Source: Chloroflexota bacterium (GTDB taxonomy: Bacteria; Chloroflexota; Anaerolineae; Promineifilales; Promineifilaceae). Taken from it: 19,770 nucleotides of DNA. Shown one piece after another: positions 12,648-19,292 of the stretch. Each line of letters starts with the position of its first letter. Position 1 is the stretch's first letter. The DNA is taken from contig QQUD01001108.1 in assembly GCA_008501785.1 (NCBI GenBank), forward strand, positions 1 to 19,770, read 5' to 3'. Below the pieces are notes generated by a model. The model was not told the origin of the DNA. It searched no databases and was given only the letters and a program-made list of their open reading frames with translations. Position numbers and translations under genes: made by a program.

Positions 12648-13643
12648 ATGCGAAATCGAAATTATCCATTAGCCATCGGTTTGATTCTCTCTGTGGGCTT
12701 TTTATTTATTGCATTTTTTGGCAAGTCGCTGGCCCCGTTGGACCCGATGGTTGTTTTTAATGATGCGATTTTTATTGGTGATGAAGTTTATATTCCGGCT
12801 TCAATGCCCGTGCCACCTCTTGAGCTGCCGCAGTTTGTGTTGGGTACTGACAATGTGGGGCGGGACCTGTACAGTCGCCTGCTGAATGCGGTACGCCCTA
12901 CACTCTTTTTGTGTTTGGTGATTGCCGTTGTGCGACTGGGGCTGGGTGTGTTGCTGGGATTGGTTTCTGGTTGGTATCGGGGACTGTTAGAACGAATTGT
13001 GGAGACGATGATTGGTGCTTCGTTAGCTGTACCGATATTGTTGTTTGCGTTGGCGGCATTGTCGTTTATGGGGCAAAGGAACTTGATCAATTTTGTGATT
13101 GCGTTGTCGTTGACGGGGTGGGCGAATACGGCCGTTTTCGTCAAAAATCGCACCCAAACCATCATGCAAGCCCCATTTATCGAAGGGGCAAAAGCCGTTG
13201 GTGTGAAACCACTTGGCATTTTGCGACACTATATTCTGCCCCAACTGTGGCCTGCATTGCCAGCACTGATAGCCTTTGAGTTAGGTGCAATTCTGCTTGT
13301 ACTGGCTGAATTAGGGTTTCTAGGCATGTTTATTGGGGATGCCTTTGTGCAGCGTGTGGCTGACCCAAACACCCCGGGTACGATTGCTGTTGGTTTGACC
13401 GCCAGTGTGCCTGAGCTATCGCAAATGCTGTCTGACTTTTGGTCAAAAATGATACGTACACCGTGGGAATTGGCTATTGTTGGCCTCACGGTGTTTTTGC
13501 AAATATTTGCCTTCAACATGTTAGGCGAAGGTTTACGGCGCATGATGGACATCACGCGGCCACGTCACTCCTGGCTGCGTAGGCGTCGTCGAATAACCTT
13601 GCCAAAACCGGCTGAACCAGAGAACGTGAGCGCACCGGCGTGA
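12648..13643 (+). CDS. Peptide/nickel-type ABC transporter permease (OppC/DppC-like)
   Basis: The 331-residue membrane protein has the OppC layout. An N-terminal helix (8-28) is followed by a periplasmic segment with the typical LGTDNVGRDLYSRL (about 66-79) and then the permease core. The EAA loop reads I-E-G-A-K-A-V-G-V-K-P-L-G-I-L-R-H-Y-I-L-P (about 178-198). A basic C-terminal tail (WLRRRRR) faces the cytoplasm. ATG 12648 is preceded by GGAG ten bases upstream; the TTG further upstream is not needed. It pairs with the OppB-like protein to form the membrane channel. Only one variant motif, TACGGCCGTT, lies here. Confidence 0.93.
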   Translation: MRNRNYPLAIGLILSVGFLFIAFFGKSLAPLDPMVVFNDAIFIGDEVYIPASMPVPPLELPQFVLGTDNVGRDLYSRLLNAVRPTLFLCLVIAVVRLGLGVLLGLVSGWYRGLLERIVETMIGASLAVPILLFALAALSFMGQRNLINFVIALSLTGWANTAVFVKNRTQTIMQAPFIEGAKAVGVKPLGILRHYILPQLWPALPALIAFELGAILLVLAELGFLGMFIGDAFVQRVADPNTPGTIAVGLTASVPELSQMLSDFWSKMIRTPWELAIVGLTVFLQIFAFNMLGEGLRRMMDITRPRHSWLRRRRRITLPKPAEPENVSAPA

Positions 13644-13645
13644 AT

Positions 13646-13722
13646 GGTGCATTGCACTTTCTTAAAGTGCGTTGCACCTGCTCCAAACCAAGTGCAATGC
13701 ACCTAAGAAGGGGCAACGCACT
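13646..13722. repeat. Four alternating copies of a 14-base AGTGCAATGCACC unit
   Basis: GGTGCATTGCACTT (13646-13659) is the exact reverse complement of 13690-13703. A diverged unit, AAGTGCGTTGCACC (13665-13678), is matched by GCAACGCACT at 13713-13722. The units alternate in direction, so the region can fold in two ways: neighbours 1-2 and 3-4, or 1-3 and 2-4. It fills the whole gap between the OppC-like and OppD-like genes, ending 15 bases before the latter. Confidence 0.65.
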
Positions 13723-13737
13723 AATAATAGGGAAAAT

Positions 13738-14871
13738 ATGACATTACTGCTCAAAGTGAAAAATCTAGTCACTCGATTTTATACGGAAGATGGCATTGTT
13801 CATGCTGTGAACCGGGTTTCTTTTGCCGTCAAGAAAGGGGAGTCGCTGGCGATTGTGGGCGAGAGTGGCTGTGGCAAGTCGGTGACAGCGCTGTCGATTA
13901 TGGGTTTGGTGCCATCTCCTCCTGGAAAGGTGGAAGAGGGTGAGGTTTTGTTTGAAGATCGAGACTTGTTGCAGCTAAGTGAGCGTGAAATGCGCCATGT
14001 GCGTGGGCGTGAAATTGCAATGATTTTTCAAGACCCGATGACCTCATTAAACCCGGTGCTTCCCGTGGGGCGGCAAATCACAGAAGGCCTCAAATTGCAT
14101 TTGAAAATGAATCAGGTTGAGGCCAAAGAAAGAGCTGTGGAACTGTTGACTTTGGTTGGCATTCCAGATGCGGCTGACCGGATTTCGGATTATCCGCAGC
14201 AATTTTCTGGGGGGCAGCGGCAGCGGGTGATGATTGCAATGGCGTTGGCTTGTAATCCATCTTTGCTGATTGCGGATGAACCCACAACGGCATTGGATGT
14301 AACGATCCAGGCGCAAATTATTAATTTGGTGAAGCAGTTGAAGTCCAAATTTCAAATGTCGGTTATTTGGATTACGCATGATTTGGGTGTGGTGGCTGGT
14401 TTGGTTGACAAGGTGGCGGTGATGTATGCTGGGCACATTGTGGAAATTGCGGCTGTGACAGATCTGTACCAAAAAAGCTCACACCCTTACACAATTGGGC
14501 TGCTGGATTCGCTACCCAAAGTGGATGCACGAGAAAAGCGGCGGCTGATTCCTATTGAGGGCACTCCACCTGATTTGTTGGAAGATGCAAAGAGCTGCCC
14601 GTTTGCACCGCGCTGTCGATATGCGGTGGACAAGTGTCGAACGGATGTGCCTCGATTGCAATTGATTGATCCGGCTCATGCGGTGGCTTGTTGGCGCTGG
14701 TCTGATGTGCAGGCTGACCAACAGAGAAACAACACGGTTGACGATCACCGATTTCAGCCTAAAAAGGCGGGGAGTGCGCCTAAAAAGGCGGGGAGTGCGC
14801 CTAAAAAGGCGGGGAGTGCGCCTAAAAAGGCGGGGAGTGCGCCTAAAAAGGCGGGGAGTGGAATAAAATGA
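13738..14871 (+). CDS. Peptide-type ABC transporter ATPase (OppD/DppD-like) with a repeat tail
   Basis: The 377-residue cytoplasmic ATPase energises the transporter. It has Walker A GESGCGKS (41-48), Q-loop FQDP (Gln98), signature SGGQRQRV (157-164), Walker B LLIADE (176-181) and switch His214. The oligopeptide-type C-terminal extension carries [14 protein letters not shown], whose cysteines bind an Fe-S cluster or metal in some relatives. After about residue 340 the protein leaves the family and ends in five repeats of PKKAGSA, a basic low-complexity tail of 37 residues encoded by a 21-bp tandem repeat. ATG 13738 begins the conserved domain; the upstream TTG at 13672 lies inside repeat DNA. 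The stop overlaps the start of the next ATPase (ATGA). Confidence 0.94.
   Translation: MTLLLKVKNLVTRFYTEDGIVHAVNRVSFAVKKGESLAIVGESGCGKSVTALSIMGLVPSPPGKVEEGEVLFEDRDLLQLSEREMRHVRGREIAMIFQDPMTSLNPVLPVGRQITEGLKLHLKMNQVEAKERAVELLTLVGIPDAADRISDYPQQFSGGQRQRVMIAMALACNPSLLIADEPTTALDVTIQAQIINLVKQLKSKFQMSVIWITHDLGVVAGLVDKVAVMYAGHIVEIAAVTDLYQKSSHPYTIGLLDSLPKVDAREKRRLIPIEGTPPDLLEDAKSCPFAPRCRYAVDKCRTDVPRLQLIDPAHAVACWRWSDVQADQQRNNTVDDHRFQPKKAGSAPKKAGSAPKKAGSAPKKAGSAPKKAGSGIK
14758..14860 (+). repeat. 21-bp tandem repeat, 4.9 copies, in frame
   Basis: The unit CCTAAAAAGGCGGGGAGTG plus CG is repeated four times without a mismatch, then once more for 19 bases. Perfect identity of all units suggests recent expansion. 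The length of 21 keeps the reading frame, so copy-number changes only lengthen the PKKAGSA tail. The last unit supplies GGGGAG ten bases before the next gene's ATG and so probably also serves as its ribosome site. Confidence 0.95.
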
Positions 14872-15884
14872 CACAACCGGCATCAGACACACTCATTCAA
14901 GTTCAAGATTTAAAGAAATATTTTCCGGTGCGGCGTGGTTTTTTGCGGCGACAAACGGGGGCTGTGCAGGCTGTTGATGGGGTGAGTTTGGACATCAGAC
15001 GTGGTGAGACATTGGGGCTTGTTGGTGAAAGTGGTTGTGGCAAATCGACGACGGGACGCCTGATTTTACAACTGCTGGAACCAACAGCAGGGCGCGTGGT
15101 GATGGATGATCAGGTTTTAACTGAATTAGACGATTCGGAATTGCAGCAGACGCGCAGCCAAATGCAAATGATTTTTCAGGACCCATATGCATCGTTGAAC
15201 CCGCGAATGACGGTGGCGGAAATTATTGAAGAGCCGCTGCGGATTCATAGATGGGGAGATAAGCAGACGCGTAAAAAGCGGGTTCAGGATTTGCTAGAGC
15301 TTGTTGGTTTAAATCCTTATCATGCTTACCGGTATCCGCATGAATTTTCGGGTGGACAGCGGCAGCGGATTGGCATTGCGCGGGCGTTGGCTCCTGAACC
15401 AGCTTTTATTGTGGCGGATGAGCCAATTTCGGCATTGGATGTGTCGATTCAGGCGCAGGTGGTTAATTTGCTAGATGATTTGAAGCAGGAGTTGGGGTTG
15501 ACTTACCTGTTTATTGCGCACGACTTGGCGATGGTGCGGTATATTAGTGACCGGGTGGCGGTGATGTATTTGGGACGGATTGTGGAGATTGGGGAGCGAG
15601 ATGAGGTGTATGAACGGCCGTTACATCCCTACACTCAAGGCCTACTCTCATCTATCCCCATTCCCGACCCGGTGCAAGAAGCCAATCGCAAACAAATTTT
15701 GCTAGAAGGGGATGTGCCCAATCCGGCGAACCCACCTGTTGGCTGCCGCTTTCATCCACGCTGTGCGTATGCAACGGCCGTTTGTCGGCGCGTGCATCCT
15801 GAATTTAACAACTGGGCCGCTGCAGGAGAGCCAGAGCATTTGGTGGCGTGTCATCATGTGGAGCAGGTGGGGAATGGGGAATAG
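14868..15884 (+). CDS. Peptide-type ABC transporter ATPase (OppF/DppF-like)
   Basis: The 338-residue second ATPase has the OppF N-terminal mark [13 protein letters not shown] (16-28), Walker A GESGCGKS (53-60), Q-loop [11 protein letters not shown], signature SGGQRQRI (161-168), Walker B FIVADE (180-185), switch His218 and the C-terminal [14 protein letters not shown] cysteine region. It forms a heterodimer with the OppD-like ATPase beneath the two permeases. It starts by four-base overlap with that gene, implying coupled translation. The operon ends here; no substrate-binding protein follows. Two exact AACGGCCGTT copies lie in its last third. Confidence 0.94.
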   Translation: MTQPASDTLIQVQDLKKYFPVRRGFLRRQTGAVQAVDGVSLDIRRGETLGLVGESGCGKSTTGRLILQLLEPTAGRVVMDDQVLTELDDSELQQTRSQMQMIFQDPYASLNPRMTVAEIIEEPLRIHRWGDKQTRKKRVQDLLELVGLNPYHAYRYPHEFSGGQRQRIGIARALAPEPAFIVADEPISALDVSIQAQVVNLLDDLKQELGLTYLFIAHDLAMVRYISDRVAVMYLGRIVEIGERDEVYERPLHPYTQGLLSSIPIPDPVQEANRKQILLEGDVPNPANPPVGCRFHPRCAYATAVCRRVHPEFNNWAAAGEPEHLVACHHVEQVGNGE

Positions 15885-15896
15885 TGAACGGTTGTT

Positions 15897-15952
15897 CCTA
15901 CCGATTAGTGCTCACCGTTCACTGATTACCGATTGCCGTTCACTAATTTATG
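15897..15952. repeat. Heptad short repeats after the transporter operon
   Basis: Eight successive seven-base units follow one pattern: CCTACCG, ATTAGTG, CTCACCG, TTCACTG, ATTACCG, ATTGCCG, TTCACTA, ATTTATG. They resemble the short tandem heptad repeats known from filamentous cyanobacteria. TAGTGAACGG (15882-15891) and CCGTTCACTA (15936-15945) also form a 10-bp inverted pair around most of the tract, which may serve as a stem between the convergent genes. The last unit runs into the stop of the protease gene. Confidence 0.6.
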
Positions 15953-16919
15953 TTGCCAACAGCGATAGCAAACCTAATGCAAAGTTGTAACCCGTATGCA
16001 CAATGATTGCGGTTGTGGTGTTGGTGCGGTTGCGGATGATGCCGAGGATGATGCCGATGAATAGAATCAGCAGGGTGATGGGGGTAAATCCGTATTGAAC
16101 GTGACCGAGGGTGAAGAGAACGGCCGTTACCGGCAAGCCAAACACCGGTTGCAGTGCCCCTCGAAACAACAATTCTTCCCCAATCCCTGCCGCCAGCGCC
16201 AAAATTAGCCAGTCAACAACCGTATCAATGTCAGCAAAAAGCAGTTCGTTGATGCCGCCAAGCTGTTCGGCTTGTACGGGATCAAACAGCTCCCAAAGAG
16301 CGCCGACGGTCCATTGCAAAACAACCAATATAATAATCCAGCGGATGCCTATCCTCAGGTGGGCAGCAGTGGGGCGTTCTAGGCCCAGTCGTTCCAATAT
16401 TTCTTGCCAATTTCGGCGAATTTGCCAGCCAACGCCGATGATTGCCAGTGCGATAAAAAGCAGCTGCGGCCAGATGACTTCGATGAGCGAGTCAGAAACG
16501 GCCGTTTCTACCAACGCTTCCGCGCCGCCTTGTGTCATAATGGTGGCGACATTGCCAACTAATAAACCGGTGAAAAAAAGAGCCAGCATGTGAACAGGTG
16601 AATCTGGGTCAATCGGCATGACCTTTGATAATGAGAGTCGCAATGATCGCAAGGTTACTAACACGCCCCATATTGCCATCAGCTCAAAAATGATGCCGTA
16701 AGCGGATGGATTTTCCAGTGACGTACCAGCTTGTGTTTGAAAATTGGCGATTTGGTCTGGCGAACTCACCACAAAAAACAGTCCGTACAAAAAGAGGGGT
16801 ACGTTAAAACTGCGCAGCAGCCAATAAAAAAGCTGTTGGTGGGTCTTCTCAAGTTTGGTAACAAGATTGGCAGAAATGGTTAGGGCGCAGATGAGGATAA
16901 TTGGAAAAACGATTTGCAT
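15948..16919 (-). CDS. CPBP-family intramembrane metalloprotease (CAAX-protease-like)
   Basis: The 323-residue membrane protein has about eight hydrophobic helices. The Rce1/CPBP active-site motifs stand in order in the C-terminal third: EELLFR (248-253, motif 1 EExxxR), LFTLGHVQYG (His273) and HTGYN (His308, Asn312). Bacterial members are glutamate-dependent intramembrane proteases, often linked to bacteriocin immunity or protein processing; the substrate is unknown. The N-terminal 180 residues are a less typical membrane part. It follows the histidine-phosphatase gene by nine bases on the same strand and is probably co-transcribed with it. Confidence 0.9.
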   Translation of the reverse strand: MQIVFPIILICALTISANLVTKLEKTHQQLFYWLLRSFNVPLFLYGLFFVVSSPDQIANFQTQAGTSLENPSAYGIIFELMAIWGVLVTLRSLRLSLSKVMPIDPDSPVHMLALFFTGLLVGNVATIMTQGGAEALVETAVSDSLIEVIWPQLLFIALAIIGVGWQIRRNWQEILERLGLERPTAAHLRIGIRWIIILVVLQWTVGALWELFDPVQAEQLGGINELLFADIDTVVDWLILALAAGIGEELLFRGALQPVFGLPVTAVLFTLGHVQYGFTPITLLILFIGIILGIIRNRTNTTTAIIVHTGYNFALGLLSLLAT

Positions 16920-16928
16920 AATGGTTTC

Positions 16929-17534
16929 TCAGAAAGTTCGCATGACGGGCGGCAAGTGGTCCCACATATTGAGGTAAACGAGATGCCAGCGTCCGCGTTT
17001 CCACTCAATTAGGTTAACGGCCGTGTTGTAAATCCAAAACGAAACGCTGTCACTGCTGGTAGCCAAGCGCAGTACCGTTGAGATAAGTCCGCCGTGCGCC
17101 ACGGCCATCACTGGTTTGCCAGTTGTTTCGGCTGCTTCAACCAGGTTGTTGAGGCCTTGTTGGGCTTGTTGTTTAAAATTAGCATATTTACCGGTTGCGG
17201 TAAAAGATTGAATTGGTTGGTAAGGAGATTCTGCGCTGGGCAAGTGTTCAGCTATCCAAAAGTCAGTTTCGCGTAGATATTCGTCTGTGGTGATTGGTAG
17301 ATTGAGGGATTGGCTGATAGGAGCGGCCGTTTGTTGTGCCCGTGTTAAGGGACTTACCTGCAAACTACCAATTTCCAGGCGCGAACCATTGTCGAGTGCG
17401 GTGTGAGCAGTCAACCAATTTGCTAAATGTTGTGCCTGGTTTTGCCCCAGTGGTGAGAGTGGGCTGTTCCAATCTCCTTCACCTTTGGTGATTTGCCAGC
17501 GTGATTGTCCATGTCGTACAAGGTATATTTTCAT
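16929..17534 (-). CDS. Histidine phosphatase family protein (phosphoglycerate-mutase-like)
   Basis: The 201-residue protein starts with the clear catalytic motif YLVRHGQS: Arg7, the phosphoryl acceptor His8 and Gly9. Arg65 (SPLTRAQQTA), Glu89 (LRETDF) and the second catalytic His147 (AVAHGGL) follow in the normal order. The size fits the small phosphatase branch (GpmB, CobC and similar). The family covers phosphatases for sugars, nucleotides and cobalamin precursors; no cobalamin gene is near, so the substrate stays open. TATACT seven bases before the ATG and no ribosome site suggest leaderless mRNA. It is first in an operon with the CPBP protease. Confidence 0.92.
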   Translation of the reverse strand: MKIYLVRHGQSRWQITKGEGDWNSPLSPLGQNQAQHLANWLTAHTALDNGSRLEIGSLQVSPLTRAQQTAAPISQSLNLPITTDEYLRETDFWIAEHLPSAESPYQPIQSFTATGKYANFKQQAQQGLNNLVEAAETTGKPVMAVAHGGLISTVLRLATSSDSVSFWIYNTAVNLIEWKRGRWHLVYLNMWDHLPPVMRTF

Positions 17535-17541
17535 GCCAGTA

Positions 17542-17547
17542 AGTATA
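17542..17547 (-). promoter_or_regulatory. -10 box placed for a leaderless mRNA (histidine phosphatase)
   Basis: TATACT on the minus strand is followed by seven bases and the ATG at 17534. The same arrangement, TATACT-N6-ATG, is seen at 3824. The -35 region is weak (TGGTTC, spacer 16). Confidence 0.45.
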
Positions 17548-17578
17548 GGCTAAATTTTTTCTGGAACCATTTTGGAAG

Positions 17579-17606
17579 TTGCGTCACAGACGGGTGTTTG
17601 TATTAT
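17579..17606 (+). promoter_or_regulatory. Possible promoter of the esterase-like lipoprotein
   Basis: TTGCGT (17579-17584), a 16-base spacer and TATTAT (17601-17606) stand 40 bases before the start codon in a divergent gene gap of 111 bases. Confidence 0.4.
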
Positions 17607-17645
17607 GAGGGAAGAGATTCGAGATTTGGAGACTGGGAGATTTTT

Positions 17646-18509
17646 ATGAAATTGAGGTGTTTGATCATGGGTATGACTTTATTGGTGTTGGGTTTGGTGG
17701 CTTGTGGGGAGGAAGGTGAGGGGGAAACGGCCGTTCCCACACCTGAGCCGGAAGCGGTTGCACCTGCGGATACGGCCGTTCCGACGCAGCCACCTACGCC
17801 ATTACCTGAGCCGACTGTGGGGGAAACGGCCGTTCCCGTTCCCACTTTTGAGCCTGTTCCTGTTGGTGAAGCAGGTAAAGTTAGCTTCCATAAAATGACA
17901 ATTGGGGAAACGACCATTGATTATGCAATTGCATTGCCACAAAACTTTGTGCAAGGGAATGAATATCCGGTACTGTTGGCGATGCCGCCCGGACCGCAAA
18001 CGCGCAGAATGGTGCAAGCTGGATTAGATTTGTATTGGGGTGAAGCTGTGCGGATAGATGATTGGGTGGTGGTGAGTCCGGCGGCACCTGGGAGACCGCT
18101 CTTTTTTGAAGGGGCTGAGACGTTAATTCCCGAATTTTTAGATCGCGTTGCAGCAACCTACCCACCAGAAGGCGGTAAATTCCACACGGCTGGCATCAGC
18201 AATGGAGGGTTAAGCGTTTTTCGCATTGCGCTTAACCACCCTGAGCGATTTCATTCGCTGATTGCGATTCCTGGGTTTCCACGCACCGAAGATGAATTTT
18301 CGAAATTGGATAGCTTGACGGATATTCCTGTTGCGCTGTTTGTCGGTGAAAAAGAAGATCCTGCCTGGTTTGAACAAATGGAACGCACGGCGCAGACTTT
18401 GGAAGAATTGGGCGGCATGGTCACATTTGTAGTTGCTGATGACGAAGGGCATGTGATCCGCTCACTTGATGGGGAAGATATGTTTGCGCGTTTGAACAGC
18501 TTTCGTTAG
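17646..18509 (+). CDS. Alpha/beta-hydrolase (esterase-like) lipoprotein
   Basis: The 287-residue protein has a signal peptide with lipobox L-V-A-C (Cys20), a Pro/Glu/Thr-rich linker (21 to about 75) and an alpha/beta-hydrolase domain. The nucleophile elbow is G-I-S-N-G with Ser185. Asp238 (GEKEDPAW) and His269 (DDEGHV) complete a plausible triad. The layout resembles PHB-depolymerase/feruloyl-esterase-like hydrolases, but the substrate is unknown. ATG 17646 is preceded by GGGAG; the longer frame from 17505 overlaps the divergent gene and is rejected. The linker contains three motif copies at 17726, 17771 (variant) and 17825, spaced 45 and 54 bases, each read as Thr-Ala-Val, so much of the linker is written by this DNA motif. 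Confidence 0.88.
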   Translation: MKLRCLIMGMTLLVLGLVACGEEGEGETAVPTPEPEAVAPADTAVPTQPPTPLPEPTVGETAVPVPTFEPVPVGEAGKVSFHKMTIGETTIDYAIALPQNFVQGNEYPVLLAMPPGPQTRRMVQAGLDLYWGEAVRIDDWVVVSPAAPGRPLFFEGAETLIPEFLDRVAATYPPEGGKFHTAGISNGGLSVFRIALNHPERFHSLIAIPGFPRTEDEFSKLDSLTDIPVALFVGEKEDPAWFEQMERTAQTLEELGGMVTFVVADDEGHVIRSLDGEDMFARLNSFR

Positions 18510-18563
18510 ATTCACCTAATCTCATTGAAAAATGGAAAATGATTTTGGGTAATGTGTTCTTAA

Positions 18564-18631
18564 AAGCCGGGACCTGGGGAGGCCCTCTACTCCAGCTTGC
18601 CACCGCAGAGAGACCTGCCAGGCCTCGGCTT
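18564..18631. repeat. Imperfect inverted repeat between convergent genes
   Basis: AAGCCGGGACCTGG (18564-18577) and CCAGGCCTCGGCTT (18618-18631) pair over 14 positions with two mismatches. A T-rich TCTGTTTTGT follows. It lies in the 170-base gap between the convergent hydrolase and lipoprotein genes. It may be a terminator for the hydrolase gene or another dispersed palindrome; no second copy is in the window. Confidence 0.5.
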
Positions 18632-18679
18632 CTGTTTTGTTAAACGTTAAATTGATTGGATCAAACTTGTGCAAAAAAA

Positions 18680-19222
18680 TTAGCTAATCCACTGTACGCC
18701 GGTATTGCCGGTTACTGTCCATTGCCCATCGACCTGTTCCAAAATGTAGGTTTGACCGCCTGCGGCTAACCCGGCGATGTAAATGCTGGCTGAGATTTGT
18801 GCTGAACCGTTGTTATGTAATTGGATATTGCCGATGGTGACCACGACGCCTTCATCCACGAGTGCACCGCTGGTTTCGTCGATGTTGACATCATCAAAGC
18901 TGTTTATCCATGTCACTTGTGCGTCTAAATCGCCCAATGCGGTTGAAATATCGTTTTGTTGTTGTGTTGATAGTTTCATTGAAGGCAGTTGTTTGATTTC
19001 TGGATCGCCAATGCTGTCGTCGGTTTGAATGAGAATGTAGATGATGGGTGGGTTGAGCATGCCGCCGAAGGTGTCGTCTACGGTGACGACCTGGCGAATG
19101 GCGGCGGTGTAAACGGCCGTTTGTTCACCTTCAGATAAGGTTGAAACGGCCGTTTGGCAAGCCACTAGCCCCAAAAGTATTAAGATCATGGCCAATTGTT
19201 GTAAAACTTGTTGTGTTTTCAT
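18680..19222 (-). CDS. Lipoprotein of unknown function
   Basis: The 180-residue protein has a signal peptide and lipobox L-V-A-C (Cys22). A soluble alpha/beta domain of about 140 residues follows, with no cysteines and an acidic composition. It ends in a strand-rich repeat pattern (GGQTYILEQVDGQWTV), a form seen in NTF2-like or snoaL-like folds, though I cannot assign it. ATG 19222 is preferred because GGAG lies six bases upstream; ATG at 19225 and 19234 are in-frame alternatives. Two exact AACGGCCGTT copies, 33 bases apart, flank codons just after the lipid-anchored cysteine. The 70-base gap to the next gene upstream shows no terminator. Confidence 0.75.
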   Translation of the reverse strand: MKTQQVLQQLAMILILLGLVACQTAVSTLSEGEQTAVYTAAIRQVVTVDDTFGGMLNPPIIYILIQTDDSIGDPEIKQLPSMKLSTQQQNDISTALGDLDAQVTWINSFDDVNIDETSGALVDEGVVVTIGNIQLHNNGSAQISASIYIAGLAAGGQTYILEQVDGQWTVTGNTGVQWIS

Positions 19223-19292
19223 CATTTTCTCCATATTTTTTAAATTGCTTCAATGATGATAGACGTTTCCACCAACTTTTTGGTTCCTGATG

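Noticed and set aside
14758..14860. 21-bp repeats as a CRISPR array
   Set aside because: The units are directly adjacent with no spacers and lie in a coding frame.
14512..14892. Minus-strand frame with repeated RRTPRLF units, and its plus-strand RLKRRGV counterpart
   Set aside because: Both are other-frame readings of the 21-bp repeat inside the OppD-like gene, which has full family motifs in its own frame.
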